A stretch of DNA of 64,000 bases, from contig NZ_VFPE01000002.1 in NCBI RefSeq assembly GCF_006783905.1, positions 930,001 to 994,000 of the forward strand, read 5' to 3'. This document shows, piece by piece, positions 48,382-56,370 of this stretch. The stretch comes from Microbacterium kyungheense. GTDB taxonomy: Bacteria > Actinomycetota > Actinomycetes > Actinomycetales > Microbacteriaceae. A program made the translations under genes and the position numbers. The first letter of the stretch is position 1. Each line of letters opens with the position of its first letter. The notes under the pieces were generated by a model. It was not told the origin of the DNA and made no database searches. It was given only the letters and a program-made list of their open reading frames with translations.

Positions 48382-49113
48382 GTGAACGCCAGCCCCGCAG
48401 ATCAGCGCCGCCTCGTCGAGGTCGCCCAGCTCGACGCCCGCATCCGACAGGCCGACCACGCGCGGCGGAACCCGCCGCAGGCCGCGCGGGTGCAGGAGCT
48501 GCTCGGCCGGCGCCAAGAGCTCTCGCGGGAGCTGTCGGTGCGCCTCGGGGTGCGCGACGACCTTCGCACGGAGCTTTCGCGCATCGAGTCGGATGTGGCG
48601 GTCGTCGACGCCCGTGCCGCGCGCGACAGCGAGCGCCTGGCAGCCTCCAGCAACCCCAAGGAGGCGCAGAGCCTCGAGAGCGAGCTCGCCTCGCTGGCGC
48701 GCCGCAAGGACGACCTCGAAGACGCCGAACTCGCCGTGATGGAGCAGCTCGAGGCCGCCGATGCGGCGGTCGCCGAGCAGGAGGCGCTGATCGCGACGAC
48801 CAATGCCGAGGGAGCCGAGCTCAGCGCCGACGGCAAGCGCGCGGTGGCCGAGGCCACCGCCGCCTTCGACGCCGCCGAACGGGACCGCGCCGCGATCGCG
48901 GGCACGGTGCCCGCCGACCTCCTGGCCGCGTACGATCGCCTCGCCGCCCGCAGTGCGGGCGCCGCGTTCCTGCGAGCTCGCACGTGCGAAGGCTGTCACA
49001 TGGTCCTCGCGGGCACCGACCTGCAGGTGCTGCGCCAGGCCGCAGAGGACGCCGTCGTGTACTGCCCCGAATGCGGCTGCATCCTCGTCCGCGACGGGGA
49101 GTCCGGCCTGTGA
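48382..49113 (+). CDS. Coiled-coil protein with C-terminal zinc ribbon (CT398-like)
   Basis: A 243-residue protein. Residues ~10-170 are a long, charged coiled coil that ends in a C4 zinc ribbon (CEGC, then CPECGC). The family is widely conserved and of unknown function, sometimes proposed to bind nucleic acid. It is directly upstream of the polymerase-like gene, whose start is 19 bases away. Confidence 0.85.
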   Translation: MNASPADQRRLVEVAQLDARIRQADHARRNPPQAARVQELLGRRQELSRELSVRLGVRDDLRTELSRIESDVAVVDARAARDSERLAASSNPKEAQSLESELASLARRKDDLEDAELAVMEQLEAADAAVAEQEALIATTNAEGAELSADGKRAVAEATAAFDAAERDRAAIAGTVPADLLAAYDRLAARSAGAAFLRARTCEGCHMVLAGTDLQVLRQAAEDAVVYCPECGCILVRDGESGL

Positions 49114-49131
49114 GCCGCTCCCTGCGCCGCC

Positions 49132-50859
49132 GTGGACGCCGCTGAGCCGGCCGCCTGGGTCGTCCTGGGGCGTTCCCCGCACGGGGCGACGGCACTGCTG
49201 CTCGACGCCGATGCGGCGCAGTCCGCTCGCGTCGAGCTGGACGACGGCGAACTCGCGTCGTGGATCACCGATGTGGAGGCGGCGCACGCCCCGCGGTGGG
49301 TCTGGAACGACACCGCACGGTGGTACGCGCCGCTCCTCGCCGCCGGGGTGCGCGTCGCGCGCTGCCACGATCTGCGGCTGTGCCACGCGATGCTCCGCGA
49401 CTCGGCGCTCGTCGATCCCGACGCCCCGGTCCGCCGTCCGAGCGGGTGGGATGCCGCACCGCACGTGCCCGAAGACGCCGCGCCGACCCTGTTCGAGCTC
49501 GACGGGGCCGCGGCGCGCACCGGCCTGCCCGACGGCGCCGACGACGCGCGGGACGAGTTCGTCCGCCAGCGCGCCGCCGTCGCCGGCGCACGCGACCCCG
49601 GCCGCCTGCGCCTGCTGACCGCGGCGGAATCGGCGGGCGCGCTGGTGGCCGCCGAGATGCGCGCGGCCGGGCTGCCATGGGATGCGGCCGAGCACGACCG
49701 CATCCTCGTCGAGACGCTCGGGGAACGGCCCCCGGGCGGTGGTCAGCCCGCCCTTCTCGCCGGCGCCGCCGCCCGCGTGCGCGAGGCGCTCGGCGACCCG
49801 ACCGCCAGCCTCGACTCGCAGCCCAAGCTGCTGCGATCGCTGCATCGCGTCGGCGTGCTCGTCGAGTCGACGAGCCGCTGGGAGCTCGCCGAGCAGCGGC
49901 ATCCCGTCATCGAACCGCTGCTGGAGTACAAGAAGCTCTCGCGGCTGCTCTCGGCCAACGGGTGGTCGTGGCTCGCGGAGTGGGTCGCCGACGGCCGATT
50001 CCGGCCCGTGTACATCCCCGGAGGCGTGGTGACCGGGCGGTGGGCGTCGTCGGGCGGCGGCGCGCTCCAACTGCCCCGCCAGCTGCGCGAGGCCGTGCGC
50101 GCCGATCCCGGCTGGCGGCTCGTCGTCGCCGATGTCGCCCAGCTCGAACCGCGCGTGCTGGCGGCGATGTCGGGCGACACCTCACTCGCCGAGGCCGCGC
50201 GCGGCCGTGACCTGTATGCGGGCATCGTCGACAGCGGCGCCGTGGCCACGCGCCAGGAGGCGAAGATCGCCCTCCTGGGGGCGATGTACGGCGCGACGAC
50301 GGGGGAGTCCGGTCGCCTCGTGCCGCGGCTGCGCCGCGCGTATCCGCGTGCCATGGGCCTGGTCGATGAGGCCGCTCGCACCGGCGAGGACGGCGGCATC
50401 GTGTCGACGTGGCTCGGCCGGAGCTCACCGCCGCCCTCATCGGACTGGTCGGCCCTGCAGTCGCTGGCGACCGAGGCGGAGGCATCCCGATCCGACGAGA
50501 CGCGCGCCAAGAGGTGGGCACGCGATCGGGGGCGGTTCACCCGCAACTTCGTGGTGCAGGGCACGGCCGCCGAGTGGGCGCTCGCCTGGCTCGCGGATCT
50601 GCGCACGCGTCTGGCCGCGATGCCGCCTGTAGCCGCCCAGAACGCCGCGGTGCGATCAGGTCCGGTGTTCGCGCGTCAGCCGCACCTGGCGTTCTTCCTC
50701 CACGACGAGGTGATCGTCCATGCGCCGCAGGAGCACGCGGAGGCCGCCGCTGAGGCCGTGAGCGAGGCCGCAGCGTCAGCGGGGCGCCTGCTGTTCGGCG
50801 GGTTCCCGCTCGATTTCCGGCTCGATGTGCGCATCGCCGAGACCGCGCTCAAGGACTGA
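49132..50859 (+). CDS. PolA-like DNA polymerase (bifunctional exonuclease/polymerase family)
   Basis: A 575-residue family A polymerase of the short actinobacterial type. Motif A is VADVAQLEPRVLAAMSGD, motif C is FLHDEVIVHAP, and the O-helix (motif B) is RQEAKIALLGAMYGAT, in which the usual Phe/Tyr is Leu. The N-terminal ~200 residues correspond to the 3'-5' exonuclease domain, but no Asp-x-Glu metal motif is seen, so proofreading is probably lost. It differs from the main polA. Start GTG 49132 is close after the zinc-ribbon gene and likely co-transcribed. Confidence 0.85.
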   Translation: MDAAEPAAWVVLGRSPHGATALLLDADAAQSARVELDDGELASWITDVEAAHAPRWVWNDTARWYAPLLAAGVRVARCHDLRLCHAMLRDSALVDPDAPVRRPSGWDAAPHVPEDAAPTLFELDGAAARTGLPDGADDARDEFVRQRAAVAGARDPGRLRLLTAAESAGALVAAEMRAAGLPWDAAEHDRILVETLGERPPGGGQPALLAGAAARVREALGDPTASLDSQPKLLRSLHRVGVLVESTSRWELAEQRHPVIEPLLEYKKLSRLLSANGWSWLAEWVADGRFRPVYIPGGVVTGRWASSGGGALQLPRQLREAVRADPGWRLVVADVAQLEPRVLAAMSGDTSLAEAARGRDLYAGIVDSGAVATRQEAKIALLGAMYGATTGESGRLVPRLRRAYPRAMGLVDEAARTGEDGGIVSTWLGRSSPPPSSDWSALQSLATEAEASRSDETRAKRWARDRGRFTRNFVVQGTAAEWALAWLADLRTRLAAMPPVAAQNAAVRSGPVFARQPHLAFFLHDEVIVHAPQEHAEAAAEAVSEAAASAGRLLFGGFPLDFRLDVRIAETALKD

Positions 50860-50862
50860 CGG

Positions 50863-52647
50863 TCAGCCGCAGCTCGGGTTCGTGACAACGATCTCGGGAT
50901 CGGTGATCAACGGGGTGTGAAGGAGCGAGGGAACCAGGCCTTGGTCGAGTTCGAGCGTGAAGCGGTACTCGATCGTCTTCGTCTCACCGGGGTGCACCGT
51001 GACAGTCACTGCGCTGGTGGGATACCCCGCGTCTTTGACATCCGTCGACGGCAGCTGCTCGCCGTCGATGCTGACGCCGGCGAAGAACGAGTCCGTCGGA
51101 GCAGCGACGCTGACGCTGGTGGCGATGTCGCCGGGCGGCACGCCTTCGATCCCGCCGCCGGATACCCACCACGGGAGCGTGGTGCCCGCGTCAGCTGCCG
51201 CGGTGTTCGTGAGGGTCACGGTGACGACGGCATCCGTCAGGCCGTCGGATCGGCACTCCGCGCGCCCGATACCCAGTGCCACGTCAAGGAAAGGCCCCAT
51301 TTTGCCGGTCGTCGCATCGTTGAAGTAAACGGCGAAGGCTCCCGGTTCGGCGTCGGCCTGTCGGGCGCTCGGACCGCCGTAAGCGCTTTCTCGAAGGAGC
51401 TCCTCGATGTCGGGATCCGCACTCCACAGGGACACCCGCCCGTCGTCGACCGGGTCCGCGAGGGCCTCCATAAGACCGAGCGCGTCGACGTCACCGGAGA
51501 GCGCCGAAGCGAACACCGCCGCGGTGACCTGCTGCTGGAACGCTGTCTGCTCGTCACGATCGAGAGCGGTGTAGACGTCCTGAAGCATCACCTGCAGGAA
51601 GTTGTCCGCTGTCAGCTCACCGGCGGGGAGCTGTACCGGTCCCGTGGCCTTGAGCAGGGCGGCGACGGCGGGCATGTCGAGGGAGACGATCGCGTCCGGC
51701 GCCTGGTCGGAGCGAGTCTTCCACCACGCCGACACCAAGTCGGCTGTGAGTGCGAAGTCAGGTGTCATCGACGTGTTCTGGACGAACCGTGCGAATTGGT
51801 CTCCGAACAGCTCCGTCGTCGATTCCGGCACGGCAGCGATCGGTTGTGGCAATCCGGGGAACTCACCCGGGTCCGTCTGATCGACGAGCGTCACCGTGCC
51901 GTGGTCCGAGCGGAGCATCGCGAATGCGCCGGTGATCCCTCCTCCCGTTCGCAGTTCGGCGTTGTTCTGCAGCATCACCAGCAGATTGCTGGGACCGTCT
52001 GCCCCGAGCATCGAGGGCAGCGCTCGGACGGCGGGGGTGATCGTGGCAATCGGCTGCGCCGCAGCCGATACTGTCGCACTGAGTCGCTCCACTCCTGACG
52101 CGAGCTGCGGGACGAGGACGCTGGTATCCAGCCGGGCGAGGTCGGTCTCAGCCGCAGAGAACGCCGTCGATGTCTGCTGAAGCGGGCCGCCGAGCCGCGC
52201 GAGCAATTCGAGATCCAACCCTGAGGCTCCCGCAGTGTTCGCCGTCGCGAGGACATCGACAAGCGGCCCGGCCGCGGTCGCGATGTCGTGAAGGCTCGAC
52301 GACACCACACGCGCGGCCGTCAGGTCGGCACCCAATCCGGGGATGAGCTCGGCGATGCGCCAGATCGGATCTCCGCTCAAAGCCTCCGCCTGTGCCGCGT
52401 GGCCTCGAAGGTTCCCGACCAGATCGCCGAGCCCACTCAGATCACGGGTTCCGACGGCCTCCTCGATTCGGGAAGCTACCGGAAGCATCGCCTCCAGCTC
52501 GCTCTTCAGCAGCACCGCGCGGATGCCAACCCAGGCGGTCGCCCCGACGAGCGCCACCAGCGCACCCGTGAGAACGAGCAGGATGTTCCGACGAGTCTTC
52601 CGTTTGCGCCCGATGTCGCCAGACGTCGGGCTGTCGGGAGGCGTCAC
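50863..52647 (-). CDS. DUF4012 family surface protein
   Basis: A 594-residue protein. The N-terminal basic tail (RKRKTRRN) is followed by a single membrane helix (ILLVLTGALVALVGATAWVGI), and the long remainder is extracellular. DUF4012 features include NLLVMLQNNAELRTGGGITGAFAML and the FARFVQNTSMTPDFALTADLV region. Function is unknown; genes of this kind are often found with surface polysaccharide genes. GTG 52647 is chosen over an earlier in-frame start (52722) because the upstream gene ends at 52652. GC is lower than in neighbours. Confidence 0.85.
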   Translation of the reverse strand: MTPPDSPTSGDIGRKRKTRRNILLVLTGALVALVGATAWVGIRAVLLKSELEAMLPVASRIEEAVGTRDLSGLGDLVGNLRGHAAQAEALSGDPIWRIAELIPGLGADLTAARVVSSSLHDIATAAGPLVDVLATANTAGASGLDLELLARLGGPLQQTSTAFSAAETDLARLDTSVLVPQLASGVERLSATVSAAAQPIATITPAVRALPSMLGADGPSNLLVMLQNNAELRTGGGITGAFAMLRSDHGTVTLVDQTDPGEFPGLPQPIAAVPESTTELFGDQFARFVQNTSMTPDFALTADLVSAWWKTRSDQAPDAIVSLDMPAVAALLKATGPVQLPAGELTADNFLQVMLQDVYTALDRDEQTAFQQQVTAAVFASALSGDVDALGLMEALADPVDDGRVSLWSADPDIEELLRESAYGGPSARQADAEPGAFAVYFNDATTGKMGPFLDVALGIGRAECRSDGLTDAVVTVTLTNTAAADAGTTLPWWVSGGGIEGVPPGDIATSVSVAAPTDSFFAGVSIDGEQLPSTDVKDAGYPTSAVTVTVHPGETKTIEYRFTLELDQGLVPSLLHTPLITDPEIVVTNPSCG

Positions 52648-52651
52648 CGCG

Positions 52652-53341
52652 TCATCGTAGCGCGCGACCGCGACGACGCATGACGAACAGGAGCACGACG
52701 CCGAGGACGGCCAGCGCTCCACCCGTGACGGCGATCGGCAGTGTTGACGCGCTCAGACCCGTCGCCGGGAGGCCAGCGGTCGCGGGTTCGCCCGGGTTGT
52801 GCGGGTTGGTGGCACACTGCGGCGTCGACGGCGGATACGACAGGGGCACTGCCACCTCGGGGTTCACTTCGATCGTGGCCGAGATGTCACCTCGCGTCCA
52901 CCGGAAGTTGCCGTCGGTCTCGACCCACTCGCCGTTCACGAACGCCCAGCCGGGCCACCCGGTGGGGTTGCCGTTCTCATCGACCGAGGCTCCGGGCCAG
53001 AGCACCCGCCCCGAGAGCGTCCCGTTCACGAGCTCGCCGAGCACGATCGTCTCCGACTCGGTGCCGTTGGTGATCACCAGTCGAGCGGTGTGCCCCGTGG
53101 ACTGGTTGTCGGGATCCGTCAGTTCCACCGAATAGCTGATCCACGGCACGTCTCCGTCGCACTCGCCGACAGCGGTCGACCCGGCGAGCGTGGGCGCCTG
53201 GTGCTGATTTGGCGTGTAACCGTCGTCGCCCTCCGTCTGCACGTATGCGGGAACGGCACTGCCGACAGCAGCAGACGCGGCAGTCGGAAGAGCACACAGC
53301 ATTGCCGCGATGACACACGCGGACACAACGATCTTGCGCAC
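52652..53341 (-). CDS. LPXTG cell-wall-anchored protein
   Basis: A 229-residue exported protein. A signal peptide (KIVVSACVIAAMLCALPTAASA) is followed by two domains with regularly spaced tryptophans and paired cysteines. The sortase signal is LPATG, with a membrane helix and a basic tail (MRRRGRALR). The GTG at 53341 is preceded by GGGGAGG. It lies 4 bases before DUF4012 on the same strand, so the two make one transcript. It is probably displayed on the cell wall; its partner or ligand is unknown. Confidence 0.82.
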   Translation of the reverse strand: MRKIVVSACVIAAMLCALPTAASAAVGSAVPAYVQTEGDDGYTPNQHQAPTLAGSTAVGECDGDVPWISYSVELTDPDNQSTGHTARLVITNGTESETIVLGELVNGTLSGRVLWPGASVDENGNPTGWPGWAFVNGEWVETDGNFRWTRGDISATIEVNPEVAVPLSYPPSTPQCATNPHNPGEPATAGLPATGLSASTLPIAVTGGALAVLGVVLLFVMRRRGRALR

Positions 53342-53470
53342 AGTAATCAGCCTCCCCAGGTGGCTTGAACCGGATGCCGACCTCCCATGGCGGATCCAGT
53401 CATCGTCATGGTACCGCACGCAGTTCCTCCGCGGGAACGATCCACGCCGACCGGTCTCCCGGAAGACCCG

Positions 53471-53476
53471 TAGAAT
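53471..53476 (+). promoter_or_regulatory. Predicted -10 box of rnpB
   Basis: TAGAAT lies 7 bases before the predicted RNA 5' end. Confidence 0.6.
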
Positions 53477-53482
53477 GGCTGA

Positions 53483-53848
53483 GCGAATGGGTCGGCTGGA
53501 CGGTCGCGTCGCGGGACTCCCGCGCCGAGGAACGTCCGGGCTCCACAGGGCAGGGCGGTGGGTAACACCCACCCGGAGCGATCCGCGAGACAGTGCCACA
53601 GAGAGCAGACCGCCCAGCTTCGGCCGGGTAAGGGTGAAAGGGCGGTGTAAGAGACCACCGGGGTCGTGGTGACACGACCCGCACGGCAAACCTCGCCCGG
53701 AGCAAGGCCAGACAGGGGATGATGACGCGGCCCGCCGAGTCCCCGGGTAGGCCGCTGGAGCGGCACGGCAACGTGTCGCCGAGAGAGATGACCGTCCACG
53801 GGGCTCACGCCCCCGGACAGAACCCGGCGTACAGGCCGGCCCATTCGC
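53483..53848 (+). ncRNA. rnpB: RNase P RNA (class A)
   Basis: The catalytic RNA of RNase P, which cleaves tRNA 5' leaders. GAGGAACGTCCGGGCTCCAC near 53527, the middle ACAGAGAGCAGACCGCC and GGTAAGGGTGAAAGG, and the end GACAGAACCCGGCGTACAGG are its conserved regions. The 5' GCGAATGGGTCGGC pairs with GCCGGCCCATTCGC at the 3' end (helix P1). Ends are set by that helix and are accurate to a few bases. Confidence 0.95.
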
Positions 53849-53877
53849 CTCTCGGGCCGGCCGCCTTCGACCGCGGC

Positions 53878-54642
53878 TCAGCCGCGGGCGAGCGCCGCAG
53901 CGCCGATGATCCCCGCGTTGTTGCGGTGCACGGCCGGGACGATCGGCGTTTTCAGGTCGAGCAGGTGCAGGAACTGATCTGCGTGCTTGGACACGCCGCC
54001 GCCGACCACGAACAGGTCGGGGCTGAACAGGAACTCGATGTGGCTGTAGTACCACTGCAGCCGCTTCGCCCACTTCTCCCACGAGAGGCTGTGCCGCTCC
54101 ATCGCGGAGTATGCGGCGTAGGACTCGGCGTCGCCGCCGTGCTTGGCGCGCTGCACGTGGCCGAGCTCGGAGTTGGGCACGAGCACGCCGTCGTAGAGCA
54201 GTGCCGAGCCGATGCCGGTGCCGAGCGTCGTGAGGATCGTGAGGCCGGGCTGGTCCTTCGCCGCGCCGTAGCGGACCTCGGCGACGCCGGCCACGTCGGC
54301 GTCGTTCGCGAAGTGGATGTCGCGGCCGAGACCGTCTTCGAAGAACTTCTCCGCCTCGAAGTCGATCCACTGGTCCGAGACGTTCGCCGCCGACAGGGTG
54401 CGCCCGTTCTTGACGATGGCGGGGAAGGCGACGCCGAGCGGGACGGAGGTGTCGTCCGCGACGCCCAGCGTCGAGAGCACCTGGGTCACGGCGGCGAGCA
54501 CGTCCGGCGGGTGCGCTCCCGGAGGCGTCGCGACCTTGACCCGGTCGCTCACGAGCTCGCCACGCTCGAGGTCCACGATGCCCGCTTTGATGCCGGTCCC
54601 GCCGATGTCCACGCCGACGGCGCGTGCCGCGTCAGATGCCAT
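53878..54642 (-). CDS. ppgK: Polyphosphate glucokinase
   Basis: A 254-residue ROK-family kinase that phosphorylates glucose with polyphosphate (or ATP). VGVDIGGTGIKAG is the phosphate-binding site, and LTTLGTGIGSALL with VPNSELGH marks the polyphosphate glucokinase subgroup. The C-terminal PDLFVVGGGVSKHADQF is typical. ATG 54642 lies 6 bases after TAGGCT on the minus strand. It fits with the nearby sugar PTS only in general carbon metabolism. Confidence 0.94.
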   Translation of the reverse strand: MASDAARAVGVDIGGTGIKAGIVDLERGELVSDRVKVATPPGAHPPDVLAAVTQVLSTLGVADDTSVPLGVAFPAIVKNGRTLSAANVSDQWIDFEAEKFFEDGLGRDIHFANDADVAGVAEVRYGAAKDQPGLTILTTLGTGIGSALLYDGVLVPNSELGHVQRAKHGGDAESYAAYSAMERHSLSWEKWAKRLQWYYSHIEFLFSPDLFVVGGGVSKHADQFLHLLDLKTPIVPAVHRNNAGIIGAAALARG

Positions 54643-54648
54643 GCCCTC

Positions 54649-54654
54649 AGCCTA
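54649..54654 (-). promoter_or_regulatory. Predicted -10 box of ppgK (leaderless)
   Basis: Minus-strand TAGGCT lies 6 bases before the ATG at 54642. Confidence 0.5.
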
Positions 54655-54731
54655 TCCACGACGCGCCGCCGAACCCGAGCCGCCGTCAGTAGGATCGTGC
54701 TGACGACCAGCCACCGATCGAGGAGCGCACG

Positions 54732-54959
54732 ATGACGGACGGCAGCGAGAAGTACTGGTACAACCTCAAGACCGGCGAGGTCGAGAAGGGCTTCGAATCG
54801 CCCGCGCCCGACCGTGCAGGTCCGTTCGACACGCCTGAGGAGGCCGCCAAGGCGCCCGACGTCATCCGCGAGCGCTCGCGGGCGTGGGCCGACGAGGAGG
54901 CCCGCGAGGACTCGTGGGGGAGCGGCCCCGTGTCCGACGAGTCCGACGCCGACCAGTAG
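54732..54959 (+). CDS. Small conserved protein, SPOR-like
   Basis: A 75-residue acidic protein starting MTDGSEKYWYNLKTGEVEKG. The YWYN(L/T)xTGEVE pattern followed by GPFDTPEEAAKA resembles short actinobacterial proteins annotated as SPOR-domain-like. Function is unknown. A GAGGAG ribosome site precedes the ATG. It lies just before glnA2 and may share its transcript. Confidence 0.7.
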   Translation: MTDGSEKYWYNLKTGEVEKGFESPAPDRAGPFDTPEEAAKAPDVIRERSRAWADEEAREDSWGSGPVSDESDADQ

Positions 54960-55019
54960 TCTGGCTTCGACCCCGCTCATCAGGGCGAGCGGGCCGGATC
55001 GGGCACCGGAGAGGACGCG

Positions 55020-56357
55020 ATGGACAAGCAGCGTGACTTCGTTCTGAGGACCATCGAAGAACGAGGGGTCAAGTTCGTCCGCCTGTGGTTCACGGACGTG
55101 ATCGGCACGCTGAAGTCGGTGGCGATCGCGCCGGCCGAGGTCGAGGGCGCGTTCGCCGAGGGACTGGGCTTCGACGGGTCCGCCATCGAGGGCCTCACGC
55201 GGTCGTACGAGTCCGACCTGCTCGCGCACCCCGATCCCACGACGTTCCAGATCCTTCCGTGGCGCGGCGAGATCGACCCGACCGCGCGCATGTTCTGCGA
55301 CATCACGACCCCGGACGGGCAGCCGGCGGTCGCCGATCCCCGCCACGTGCTCAAGCGCACGCTCGCGAAGGCCGCGGATGCCGGCTTCACGTTCTACACG
55401 CACCCCGAGATCGAGTTCTACCTGCTCAAGTCGTCGTCCTACGGCACCGACGGCCCCGAGCCCGTCGACTCCGCCGGCTACTTCGACAACGTGCCCGGCG
55501 GCACGGCGCACGACTTCCGCCGTCGCTCGGTCCGCATGCTCGAAGACCTCGGCATCTCGGTGGAGTACAGCCACCATGAGGGCGGCCCCGGACAGAACGA
55601 GATCGACCTGCGCTACGCGGACGCGCTGACGACCGCCGACAACATCATGACGTTCCGCACGGTGATCAAAGAGGTCGCCATCGAGCAGGGCGTCTACGCC
55701 ACGTTCATGCCGAAGCCCATGACCGGCAAGCCGGGCAGCGGCATGCACACGCACATGTCCCTGTTCGAGGGCGACATGAACGCGTTCTACGAAGAGGGCG
55801 CGCAGTACCAGCTGTCGAAGGTGGGCCGGCATTTCATCGCCGGTCTGCTCCGCCACGCCAATGAGATCTCGGCGGTCACCAACCAGTTCGTCAACTCGTA
55901 CAAGCGCCTGTGGGGCGGCGACGAGGCCCCCAGCTTCATCTGCTGGGGCCACAACAACCGCTCCGCGCTCGTCCGCGTGCCGCTCTACAAACCGAGCAAG
56001 GGGCAGTCCTCCCGTGTCGAGTACCGCGCACTGGACTCGGCCGCCAACCCCTACCTCGCGTACGCCCTCATGCTCGCCGCAGGTCTGAAGGGCATCGAAG
56101 AGGAGTACGAGCTTCCGGCCGAGGCCGAAGACAACGTGTGGTCGCTGACCGACGCCGAGCGCCGGGCCCTCGGCTACGCCCCGCTGCCGGCGAGCCTCGA
56201 TCACGCGCTCGAGTTCATGGAGGAGTCCGAACTCGTCGCCGAGACGCTCGGCGAGCAGGTCTTCAACCACGTGCTGCTGAACAAGCGTCGCGAGTGGCAG
56301 GAGTATCGCTCTCAGGTCACCGCGTTCGAGCTCAAGAGCAACCTCGAACTGCTCTGA
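55020..56357 (+). CDS. glnA2: Glutamine synthetase GlnA2 (type I, non-adenylylated)
   Basis: A 445-residue ammonia-assimilating enzyme. It has GLGFDGSAIEGLTRSYESD, the metal motif HPEIEFYLL and the ATP-site FMPKPMTGKPGSGMHTHMSL. The region where adenylylated enzymes have the NLYxLP tyrosine reads DNVWSLTDAERR, so covalent control by GlnE is not expected. It is directly upstream of glnE (13 bases). GlnA2 lineages differ from the main enzyme, and a role in polyamine or glutamate metabolism is possible; that is family knowledge. Confidence 0.92.
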   Translation: MDKQRDFVLRTIEERGVKFVRLWFTDVIGTLKSVAIAPAEVEGAFAEGLGFDGSAIEGLTRSYESDLLAHPDPTTFQILPWRGEIDPTARMFCDITTPDGQPAVADPRHVLKRTLAKAADAGFTFYTHPEIEFYLLKSSSYGTDGPEPVDSAGYFDNVPGGTAHDFRRRSVRMLEDLGISVEYSHHEGGPGQNEIDLRYADALTTADNIMTFRTVIKEVAIEQGVYATFMPKPMTGKPGSGMHTHMSLFEGDMNAFYEEGAQYQLSKVGRHFIAGLLRHANEISAVTNQFVNSYKRLWGGDEAPSFICWGHNNRSALVRVPLYKPSKGQSSRVEYRALDSAANPYLAYALMLAAGLKGIEEEYELPAEAEDNVWSLTDAERRALGYAPLPASLDHALEFMEESELVAETLGEQVFNHVLLNKRREWQEYRSQVTAFELKSNLELL

Positions 56358-56370
56358 GGCCGTCTGACGC

